In this document: positions 16,937 through 23,885 of the stretch, one piece after another
Position numbering within the stretch: the stretch's first letter is position 1
Layout: the number at the start of each line of letters is the position of its first letter
Source of the DNA: DATMER01 sp963741305
Lineage (GTDB): Bacteria; Acidobacteriota; Thermoanaerobaculia; Multivoradales; UBA5704
DNA: 64,000 bases
Direction: 5' to 3'
Assembly (NCBI GenBank): GCA_963741305.1
Contig: CAVUHL010000003.1
Coordinates: 372,001-436,000, forward strand
Translations under genes and position numbers: made by a program
The notes under the pieces: model-generated
The model's database searches: none
Told to the model about the DNA's origin: nothing
Seen by the model: only the letters and a program-made list of their open reading frames with translations

Positions 16937-18316
16937 ATGATCGAGGACCTCCCTCCCTCGTCCCCGGCGCTGGAGAAGCTGGTCTCCCTGATCCGGGACA
17001 CCACGGGCAACGTCATCTCCCCGGCGCGCTACCCCTTCCTCGAAGAGGTGGCACAGCGGCGGGCGCGCTCGCGGGGGCTGCCGTCGGTCAAGGACTACGT
17101 CCACGCCCTGTCCTCGAACGCGCTCGACGGCGAGTGGGAGAACCTGATCCCGCTGGTGACGATCAAGGAGTCCTACTTCTTCCGGGCGCCGCAGCAGTTC
17201 GAGATCATCCGCCAGCAGGTCTTGCCCCGGCTGCTACAGGCCCGCGCCCAATCCAGGCACATCCGCATCTGGTCGGCGGCCTGCGCGCGGGGCGAGGAGC
17301 CCGCGACCCTTGCGATGATCTTCGACAGCGAGCCATCCCTGCATGGCTGGGACTGGACGATCGTGGCGACCGATGTCGACGAGGGAGCCCTGGCCGGCGC
17401 CCGCCTGGGGCTCTACGGCGAGCGGGCGGTGAACCAGGTGCCGCCTCACATGCTGGAGCGCTACTTCCGGCCGCGCGGCAAGCTGTTCGAGCTCGATTCG
17501 GACCTGCGCTCGCGCATCCTGTACCGGCACCTCAACCTGGCTCACTCGCCGTTCGCGCTGCCGTTCCAGGAGTGCGACCTGGTGCTGCTGCGCAACGTCC
17601 TGATCTACTTCCGCCGGCCGTTGCAGCGCTGGGTGATCGCGCAGGCTTCAAAGCTGCTGGCGCCGCATGGCTATCTTTTCCTGGGAGCCTCGGAGACGCT
17701 CTGGCAGATCCAGGACGACCTGGAAGCCGTGGATCTTGGCTCCTGTTTTTGCTATCGCCACAGGACAGGGCCTCCTCCGGCAGCGCCCGTCCTGCCTCCG
17801 AAGCTGGTGCAGGTCAAGCCGCCGGCTCCGACTGCTCAACCCAAACCCGTTCCAAAACCACGGCCCCTTCCAGTAGTGGAGGAGCCGCTCGCATCGCCCG
17901 TCAACACGCCCTTCGGGGTTTCAGAGACGCTGGCCCGGGCTGCCCGCAGCCTGTCGGAGAACCGGATCGACGAGGCGGGCCGCATCATCGAAGAGCTGAT
18001 GGAGACCGACACCTCGGACCCCGAAGCCTACGCGCTGGAGGGTTTCCTGCACGACCTCACCGGCCGGTCGGACGACGCAACCGCTTCCTACCGGGCCGCG
18101 CTCTATCTGGATCCCGCGCTCTTCCAGGTGCGGGTGATGCTGGCCGACTGCCAACTGCGGCTGGGCCACCGCGACCTCGCCCGCCACCAATACCGCGAAG
18201 CCCTGGCCACCCTGGAGAGCGGCCGCGACCGCACGCTCACACTGCTCGCCGACCTCCCCTTGCCTGATAGAGACCGGGCAAGGCGGCGGTGCCAGGAAGT
18301 GTTGCGGCGGGGGTAG
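16937..18316 (+). CDS. cheR: CheR methyltransferase with C-terminal TPR
   Basis: 459 residues. CheR N-terminal helices, then the SAM-binding region IRIWSAACARGEEPATLAMI and the conserved RNVLIYF segment (about 217). A Pro-rich linker (about 285-320) leads to a TPR-like C-terminus (IDEAGRIIEELMETD, ALYLDPALFQVRVMLADCQL). CheR-TPR is the WspC/FrzF architecture. It methylates glutamates on the MCPs. Last gene of the operon, 3 nt after the cyclase stop and converging on the Rpn-like gene with almost no gap. Confidence 0.92.
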   Translation: MIEDLPPSSPALEKLVSLIRDTTGNVISPARYPFLEEVAQRRARSRGLPSVKDYVHALSSNALDGEWENLIPLVTIKESYFFRAPQQFEIIRQQVLPRLLQARAQSRHIRIWSAACARGEEPATLAMIFDSEPSLHGWDWTIVATDVDEGALAGARLGLYGERAVNQVPPHMLERYFRPRGKLFELDSDLRSRILYRHLNLAHSPFALPFQECDLVLLRNVLIYFRRPLQRWVIAQASKLLAPHGYLFLGASETLWQIQDDLEAVDLGSCFCYRHRTGPPPAAPVLPPKLVQVKPPAPTAQPKPVPKPRPLPVVEEPLASPVNTPFGVSETLARAARSLSENRIDEAGRIIEELMETDTSDPEAYALEGFLHDLTGRSDDATASYRAALYLDPALFQVRVMLADCQLRLGHRDLARHQYREALATLESGRDRTLTLLADLPLPDRDRARRRCQEVLRRG

Positions 18317-18317
18317 A

Positions 18318-19298
18318 TCAGTCGCGGAAGACGTCCTGGAGAGTCTCAGCCGTGAGAACGCGCTCTCCCCACTCCAGGAGACGATCCGCGTCAGCAGACC
18401 GCACGCGATCCTCGACCTCGGGCGCCAGGGGACCGAACTTCAAGCGGAGCTGCCGAAGCACCAACCGGGCTTCCCCCTCCTGGCGACCCTCCTGGCGACC
18501 CTCCTGACGGCCCTCCTGGCGGCCCTCTTCTCGGATCTCACGATTCCATCGATCGATGCTATCAGCCAGCATGGTTTCAAGCTCCTCCAGAGTGTGAGTG
18601 GCGGAGGCTTCCTCCTGGGTCAGTCCGAAGCGCGGCAGGATGACCTTCTGCAGCCAGGTCTCGAAAGCCCGCCGCAAGGGGGCTTCGGTCGGCGGAATGC
18701 TCTGCCCCAGCCGATGAACGCTCGAACGAACCTCCAACCAGTCGCGGCTCTTCTCGATACGGAACAGGTCGGCCACCGGACTGTTCAGCGCCGCCAGCTC
18801 CTCGCGGGGGTACGCCGCCTCGTCCACCAGCCGGTATCGCAGTTGTGGCCGGTAGATCTCCGCCGAAGGGTCCAACTCGCCAATCAACGAACCCAGGTCC
18901 GTCGCGACGTTCCACGGCTCCCATCCATTGTAGACGACGACGGGGATGACCAGCGGCAGCTTTCTCCAACCCGCCGCCGGCTGGCTCGCCATCAGGCTCT
19001 GATAGAAGAGGCTCTCGTAGCCCATCAGACGGACCGGCATGGACGGGTCCGGCCGAGATTGAAACTCAAGGAGGATGTAGACGAAGACCGGCTCTCCTCC
19101 ATCCTTGCGCCGGAACTTCCAGATGACATCGCTCTCGCGGTTCTCGTGCTTGGGAGAGACGAAGGAAGCGTCGACGCGCTCGCCGGAGTCGAATTCGATA
19201 CGCTCCACCCACCGTTCGCCCACGATTTCCCGCAGGAGATCCTGGATCATGCGCCGGTGGGAGAAGAACTGGCGGTAGCTGAGGTCGTGTTGTCCCAC
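18318..19298 (-). CDS. Rpn/PD-(D/E)XK transposase-like protein
   Basis: 326 residues. N-terminus (GQHDLSYRQFFSHRRMIQDLL) and the VFVYILLEFQSRPD segment match the Rpn / 'transposase, YhgA-like' PD-(D/E)XK family, with the E-x-Q of LLEFQS at the nuclease core. Near the C-terminus an EGRQ unit is repeated four times, then a DUF4351-like helical tail. A GTG at 19298 is the most likely start; the frame stays open far upstream over non-coding repeats. Family members promote recombination or are decayed mobile nucleases. Confidence 0.75.
   Translation of the reverse strand: MGQHDLSYRQFFSHRRMIQDLLREIVGERWVERIEFDSGERVDASFVSPKHENRESDVIWKFRRKDGGEPVFVYILLEFQSRPDPSMPVRLMGYESLFYQSLMASQPAAGWRKLPLVIPVVVYNGWEPWNVATDLGSLIGELDPSAEIYRPQLRYRLVDEAAYPREELAALNSPVADLFRIEKSRDWLEVRSSVHRLGQSIPPTEAPLRRAFETWLQKVILPRFGLTQEEASATHTLEELETMLADSIDRWNREIREEGRQEGRQEGRQEGRQEGEARLVLRQLRLKFGPLAPEVEDRVRSADADRLLEWGERVLTAETLQDVFRD
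18475..18522. repeat. Four 12-bp tandem repeats inside the Rpn-like gene
   Basis: Unit CCCTCCTGGCGA on the plus strand, two exact and two near copies. It encodes the EGRQ repeats. As the period is a multiple of three, copy number can change without a frameshift. Confidence 0.85.
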
Positions 19299-19333
19299 GA
19301 TTTTTTCCGTCGGGACTCTACCACCAGTGGGTA

Positions 19334-19417
19334 AGACCCTTCCCTCCACTCGTTTGAACGCTCCACCCAGCGGATAGACCCCTCCAACCACTCGTTTAGA
19401 CCTTCCACCCAGCGGAT
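19334..19417. repeat. 42-bp imperfect tandem duplication
   Basis: Two head-to-tail copies (19334-19375 and 19376-19417), each starting AGACCC, with a shared CACTCGTTT core and ending CCACCCAGCGGAT. They lie between the divergent starts of the Rpn-like gene and the AmmeMemoRadiSam B gene, so they may carry promoter elements. Nothing else is seen in this gap. Confidence 0.7.
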
Positions 19418-19481
19418 GAGGGCTGAAATCGCGGTAATCTATCTTCCCGGGGACTCGTAACGTCCCCGGAGAGGTCTGTCG

Positions 19482-20270
19482 ATGTCCACTGTTCGCCGCC
19501 CCGCCGTTGCCGGGATGTTCTATCCCGGATCCCCGAGTGAGCTGAGGTCCACGGTCGAGGAGTTGCTCCGCGACATCCCCCGGGACCGGGGACCCATACC
19601 CAAAGCCATCATCGCTCCGCACGCGGGCTACGTCTTCTCCGGACCGATCGCCGCCGTCGCCTTCCAGGCCCTGGCCGGCCAGAAGCTGGAGCGGGTGGTC
19701 GTGCTCGGGCCCGCGCACCGGGTGCCCGTCCACGGCCTCGCGCTTCCCGGGGCCGATGCCTTCGCCACACCCCTCGGCGAAGTGCCGGTCGATGCGAAGG
19801 CTGCCGCGGCGCTCTGTGACCTCCCCCAGGTGACCACTTTCCCCGAGGCCCACAAGCCCGAGCACTCCCTGGAAGTCGAGCTGCCGTTCCTCCAGGTGCT
19901 CTTCCCAGGCGTTCAGGTGTTGCCCGTCGTGGTGGGGGATGCGGACGGCGAGGAGGTCGCGGAGGTCCTGGACCGGGTCTGGGGCGGGCCGGAGACCGCG
20001 ATCGTGATCAGCTCCGACCTCTCCCACTATCTCCCCTACGACGTGGCGCGCAGGGTGGACCGGGAGACGGCCGACGAGATCCTTGCCCTCGAAGGACCCC
20101 TGCACTCGCGCCAGGCCTGCGGCGCCGGGCCGATCAACGGCCTGATGGTCGCGGCCCGCAGGAGAGGCATGATGCCCCGGCTGCTCGACCTCCGGAATTC
20201 CGGGGATACGGCGGGCGACCGTGAGCGGGTCGTGGGCTACGGCGCCTTCGCTTTCTCGGAGGCGAGATGA
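19482..20270 (+). CDS. amrB: AmmeMemoRadiSam system protein B (MEMO1 family)
   Basis: 262 residues, the usual length for MEMO1-like proteins. Starts with the family hallmark RRPAVAGMFYPGSP. Then AIIAPHAGYVFSGP (metal-ligand His), VVVLGPAHRV, HKPEHSLEVELPFLQ and ISSDLSHYLPYD follow in the expected order. These are dioxygenase-like non-haem-iron-fold proteins that occur with AMMECR1 and a radical SAM enzyme. The AMMECR1 gene overlaps by 4 nt, but no radical SAM gene is in the window. Biochemical role not established. Confidence 0.9.
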   Translation: MSTVRRPAVAGMFYPGSPSELRSTVEELLRDIPRDRGPIPKAIIAPHAGYVFSGPIAAVAFQALAGQKLERVVVLGPAHRVPVHGLALPGADAFATPLGEVPVDAKAAAALCDLPQVTTFPEAHKPEHSLEVELPFLQVLFPGVQVLPVVVGDADGEEVAEVLDRVWGGPETAIVISSDLSHYLPYDVARRVDRETADEILALEGPLHSRQACGAGPINGLMVAARRRGMMPRLLDLRNSGDTAGDRERVVGYGAFAFSEAR

Positions 20271-20821
20271 TGATGGATGAGAGGGGGCAGATCCTCCTGG
20301 CGATCGCGCGGGAGAGCCTGGCGGCGGCCCTCGGGCTGGGAGTGGAGACGCCGTGTGACGAGCCCTGGCTGCGTGAGAAGGGGGCGACGTTCATCACCCT
20401 GCGCGAGCGCGGGGAGCTGCGGGGCTGTGTCGGCTCCGTCCGCGCCTACCGGCCGCTGCTCGACGACGTGCGGAGCAACGCCCGGGCCGCGGCTTTTTCA
20501 GATACTCGCTTTCCGCCGGTCCAGGCATGGGAGTACGGCGAGATCTCCATGGAAGTCTCCCTGCTCTCGCCCTGCGAGCCCTGCGAATTCGGCTGTGAGG
20601 AAGAGGCGCTCGCCCAACTCCGGCCGGGGATCGACGGCATCATCTTCGAAGTGGGGGAGCGGCGCAGCACGTTCCTTCCCCAGGTCTGGGAGCAGCTCCC
20701 GGACCCCTTGGACTTCCTGGCCCACCTCAAGCACAAGGCCGGCCTGCCGCCCTCGTTCTGGGACCCGGGTGTGAAGCTCTGGCGCTACACGGTCACGAAA
20801 TGGGCAGAGAGCGGGAGATAA
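20267..20821 (+). CDS. amrA: AmmeMemoRadiSam system protein A (AMMECR1 domain)
   Basis: 184 residues. Family motifs present: GATFITLRERGELRGCVGS with the conserved LRGC core, AAFSDTRFPPVQ, and FLPQVWEQLPDPLDFLAHLKHKAG. It overlaps the MEMO1-like gene by 4 nt and should act with it. The molecular activity of the family is unknown. Confidence 0.9.
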   Translation: MMMDERGQILLAIARESLAAALGLGVETPCDEPWLREKGATFITLRERGELRGCVGSVRAYRPLLDDVRSNARAAAFSDTRFPPVQAWEYGEISMEVSLLSPCEPCEFGCEEEALAQLRPGIDGIIFEVGERRSTFLPQVWEQLPDPLDFLAHLKHKAGLPPSFWDPGVKLWRYTVTKWAESGR

Positions 20822-20844
20822 TGGCCCGCAGGGAGGGAGGGTTC

Positions 20845-21264
20845 ATGTTCCGCAACATCCTGGTCCCGGTCGATTTCACCCTCAAGAACGAGTCGGCGCT
20901 CAACACCGCTCTGGACCTGGTCCGCGGCAAAGAGGCCAAGGTCACGCTGCTCCACGTCATCGAGACGATCGAGCACGTCGAGATCGAGGAGATGGCCGAC
21001 TTCTACCGCGGGCTGGAGACCCGGGCCGCGGCCAAGCTCTACGGCCTGGAGGAGCGCTTCAAGGAGGCGCTGATCCCCGTCTATCACGACATCATCTGTG
21101 GCAAGCGGGCGGAGACGATCGTCCAGTACGCCGAGGAGCGTGGCGTGGACCTGATCGTCCTCTCCTCCCACAAGGTGGACCGGGAGCACCCGGCGTTCAG
21201 CGTGGGGGCGATCAGCTACCGCATTGCCATCGTGGCCGGCTGTCCGGTCCTGCTGGTCAAATAG
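20845..21264 (+). CDS. Universal stress protein (UspA family)
   Basis: 139 residues. Starts MFRNILVPVDFTLKNE at the ATG at 20845, behind a strong GGGAGGGAGG site. Earlier in-frame ATGs at 20800 and 20821 would overlap the AMMECR1 stop and lack a good site. It carries LLHVIETIEH, an ADLIVL-type strand (VDLIVLSSHK) and SYRIAIVAGCPVLLVK. The usual nucleotide loop G-x2-G-x9-G(S/T) is not intact, so ATP binding is doubtful. Confidence 0.85.
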   Translation: MFRNILVPVDFTLKNESALNTALDLVRGKEAKVTLLHVIETIEHVEIEEMADFYRGLETRAAAKLYGLEERFKEALIPVYHDIICGKRAETIVQYAEERGVDLIVLSSHKVDREHPAFSVGAISYRIAIVAGCPVLLVK

Positions 21265-21295
21265 AAGGGAGGGAGCGATGAGCACGCCGACTGGG

Positions 21296-21320
21296 GGAGA
21301 GGGGCGTTTAGCCCCTCTCC
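21296..21320. terminator. Hairpin between convergent genes
   Basis: Perfect 10-bp stem GGAGAGGGGC / GCCCCTCTCC with a GTTTA loop, between the stress-protein stop and the stop of the minus-strand DUF4019-like gene. No T-run on either side, so it is a weak or Rho-assisted terminator at best. Confidence 0.4.
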
Positions 21321-21332
21321 GGATTGAAGGCT

Positions 21333-22040
21333 TCAGATCTGCGGCGGGGTCGGCATTGGGGCCGGAGTTGGAGCGGGGGTCGGCGTGGGCGTCGGCTGAC
21401 CCTGCTGCTGTTGCTGCTGCTGTTCCAGCGTCGCCCTCGGGTTGGCGGAGTAGCCGACGACCTTCCACGTGCCGCTCTCGTCCATCATCGTGATGGTCTC
21501 GATGATGTCGGGCTTGTTCTGGAAGTTGGTGGCGAAGCTGACGAGGGCGTACTGGCCTGCCGGCGCGCCGGGCAGGCTCGCACGGATCTCGCTACCCGCG
21601 ACTTCCCGGGACACCACGGTGCCCAGGGGCGTCCGGGCCCCGGTCAGGGTCTGCACCCACTGCGGCTGCTGCATGTTCGACTGGAACAGCTGGCCGGTCG
21701 CCGACCAGCTCTCCGCGTACTGCCCCTGGTCGACAAAGGCGAGCCACTGCTGGGCGACGCCGATCGCCGCCCTGAGCTGAGCGTCGTTGTTCCCGGGTGC
21801 GGTCGCTCCCTGCGCTCCCATGGTCTCCGTGCCGGTGGCTCCGCTCGATCCGGTGCTCCCGGTCGATCCCGTGCCGCCCATCGTGTCCGACGGAGTTTCC
21901 GGGGCCTCGGCGGTCGCCGGGGTCTGCCGCGCCGTGACCTGTCCGCCGGTCGCCTCGGTGCCGGGGGCCGTCGAGCACGCGGCCCAGATGCAAAGCCCCG
22001 CTGCCATTCCAACGAGTGCCGTCTTGCGAATTGCGTTCAT
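21333..22040 (-). CDS. Exported DUF4019-like protein
   Basis: About 235 residues from the ATG at 22040 (MNAIRKTALVGMAAGLCIWAAC). The hydrophobic N-terminus ends in a Cys, so it is exported and perhaps a lipoprotein, though Trp at -3 is not an ideal lipobox. A low-complexity Thr/Gly/Ser linker follows. The domain at about 85-200 fits DUF4019 (AQQWLAFVDQGQYAESW, RTPLGTVVSREV, SGTWKVVGY). The tail is a poly-Gln run then Pro-Thr repeats. Lies 114 nt downstream of the subtilase lipoprotein on the same strand. Confidence 0.65.
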   Translation of the reverse strand: MNAIRKTALVGMAAGLCIWAACSTAPGTEATGGQVTARQTPATAEAPETPSDTMGGTGSTGSTGSSGATGTETMGAQGATAPGNNDAQLRAAIGVAQQWLAFVDQGQYAESWSATGQLFQSNMQQPQWVQTLTGARTPLGTVVSREVAGSEIRASLPGAPAGQYALVSFATNFQNKPDIIETITMMDESGTWKVVGYSANPRATLEQQQQQQQGQPTPTPTPAPTPAPMPTPPQI

Positions 22041-22154
22041 CCCGTCCTCCTCCCTGGGCCCGAATCGGTCCGGGCTCCAAACCATGGAGGAAAGCTAGCA
22101 GATTCCGCGCCAACAGGCCCCTCTCCCGGGATTGCGGGTCTTCCTGGGCGGGAT

Positions 22155-23816
22155 TCATTCCCGCGGCGGCTTGCAGACGGGGCAGGGATCAGCCTCGGGC
22201 TGGGGGACGAGCCATGGGTGGCAGCTCCGGAGGCGGCTCCGGAGGCGGATACCGGCAACCGCCTCCGAGAGGTCCGCCTGCTCGTAAGGCAAGGGCTCGC
22301 ATTTCGACTGGAGCGGGCAGTTGACGGCTCCCCGGTGCGCACAGGCTCTTTTGAGAGCGGAGCAAAGTGAGAGCCTGCGGACCGGAGGCGCACTGACGGC
22401 GGTGGCGTTGCGCGCGCCGAACCAGAAATCCGCGCGCAGAGGCAGGATCTCGTCCTCCTCGGCCGGACCCATGTCGAGGAGGTTCATGACCCCTCTGGAG
22501 TCGAGCGTGGGTACGGTATCCCACACGATGGCCGCGATCGACGAGGCGACGGCGGTGGCGACGGAGCTGCCTGTGTACATCATGGTCGACTGGCCCGGGT
22601 CCCAGTCGGCCACGATGCCGTTTTCGCCGTAGGCGGCCCGCCGCGGCATCCCTCTGCTGCGTGCGTTGCCCAGAGGATGACCCCCGGAGTCCACGCCGCC
22701 GACGGCGTACAGGAGCGGCGCCGTCCCTGCGCTGCAGCTCTCATCCGCCGGAGCTCCTGTCTCCCATGCGGCCGGCAGCAGCGGTCCTTCCGTCTGCTCA
22801 GGGCAGTCCCTCGCATTGCCCGCCGCCGCCAGCACCAGGGTGTCGAAGCCGGCGGCGTAGCGCAGGGCACGATAGACGGCCTGAGCTCCGGCGCGCAGCT
22901 CGGCTACCTGGTTTTCGCCGAGGCCGCCGAAGAGCTGGCCGTCCCAGGCCAGGGAAAGATTGAGCACGAGGTGCTCCGGCCAGCCCTTGCTCTGGAGGTG
23001 CGTCTGCCAATCGTCCACCTCGCTCTGAATGGCCTCGGCGAGGTCGCTCTGCATGCCGATGTAACCTCCCCGCGTGGTGTCGGTCTTGGGGCCCGAAAGA
23101 TCTCGTCCATCGAATTCGGTGACCGAGAGGGCCAGCCGGGTCGTGATCTGTGCTGCGCAGTCTTCGCTGTCAGCGGGGCTGCAGACCAGGTGCCGGGCGA
23201 TATGGGCGAGGGTGTAGCCATGTTCCGAGTTTCCCGGTGACGGCGGCACGCCCACGTGGGTCGGCTGCGTATCCACGAAGGCCAGGCGCACACCCTGCCG
23301 GTTCCTGATCCGGAGGGGTGTCGCCGGCCTGCCCGCCTGCGCGAGGAAATGTTCGGATAAAGGTTTCCAATCCTTTGCCGCGGCCTCGTCGCTGGTGTAC
23401 GAGAGTGCCGCGCAGTCCTGATCGATCCGCACCAGCCCGGGGATGGCGGCGGCGGATGGGGACGGGAGGCTCCCCTTTTTCCTGCCCGGCTCCGGCTTGT
23501 AGACGCAGAAGCGGTTGAGCTCCCTTCTCTCTTTGAAGACGGGGTCGGGTTGCGGGGTCTCCTGCTTGCCGGGATCCGCCGAGAGGTAGCCGGGCCGTCT
23601 TTCATGGACAGCCTCCTTGACGGAGAAAAGGGGGCTCTCGGTCCAGCCCTCGAGGTCAGGGCATGCGGCTTCGGGGTTGCTCTTGATCCCGATCCAACGC
23701 CACTCGGCGCAGGCCTTCGCGACGTCCGAGCGCAGGTCCGGCATGGGGGTGGTGGTCGCGCAGGCGCTCAGCCAGAGGACCAACCAGGGAGCGATCCAGA
23801 GGAGATGCTTTCTCAT
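22155..23816 (-). CDS. Subtilase-family (S8) lipoprotein
   Basis: 553 residues. Signal peptide with a good lipobox (LWLSAC, lipidated Cys19). Catalytic triad readable as Asp182 (LAFVDTQPTH), His199 (EHGYTLAHI) and Ser418 in GSSVATAVA, where most family members have GTSMA. The oxyanion Asn is in LAAAGNARD. The 160 residues between the lipobox and Asp182 match nothing. Many Cys in the C-terminus (CSALKRAC, CPVCKPP) suggest disulphides. It lies 69 nt after the CHAT-TPR lipoprotein gene and probably belongs to that operon. Confidence 0.8.
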   Translation of the reverse strand: MRKHLLWIAPWLVLWLSACATTTPMPDLRSDVAKACAEWRWIGIKSNPEAACPDLEGWTESPLFSVKEAVHERRPGYLSADPGKQETPQPDPVFKERRELNRFCVYKPEPGRKKGSLPSPSAAAIPGLVRIDQDCAALSYTSDEAAAKDWKPLSEHFLAQAGRPATPLRIRNRQGVRLAFVDTQPTHVGVPPSPGNSEHGYTLAHIARHLVCSPADSEDCAAQITTRLALSVTEFDGRDLSGPKTDTTRGGYIGMQSDLAEAIQSEVDDWQTHLQSKGWPEHLVLNLSLAWDGQLFGGLGENQVAELRAGAQAVYRALRYAAGFDTLVLAAAGNARDCPEQTEGPLLPAAWETGAPADESCSAGTAPLLYAVGGVDSGGHPLGNARSRGMPRRAAYGENGIVADWDPGQSTMMYTGSSVATAVASSIAAIVWDTVPTLDSRGVMNLLDMGPAEEDEILPLRADFWFGARNATAVSAPPVRRLSLCSALKRACAHRGAVNCPLQSKCEPLPYEQADLSEAVAGIRLRSRLRSCHPWLVPQPEADPCPVCKPPRE

Positions 23817-23885
23817 GTTTGTTTCTCCTTCCTGGGGGACCTTCGCCGCCGGAGCGCGGTTTCTGACAACGGGCCCCCGCCTCTG

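Noticed and set aside
18318..20105. Longer Rpn-like protein starting at 20105
   Set aside because: The upstream part is antisense to the MEMO1-like gene and crosses the 42-bp repeats; the family N-terminus begins at the GTG at 19298.
21333..21420. CAG/GTC-rich stretch as a separate microsatellite locus
   Set aside because: It encodes the poly-Gln and Pro-Thr tail of the DUF4019-like protein and is explained as low-complexity coding sequence.
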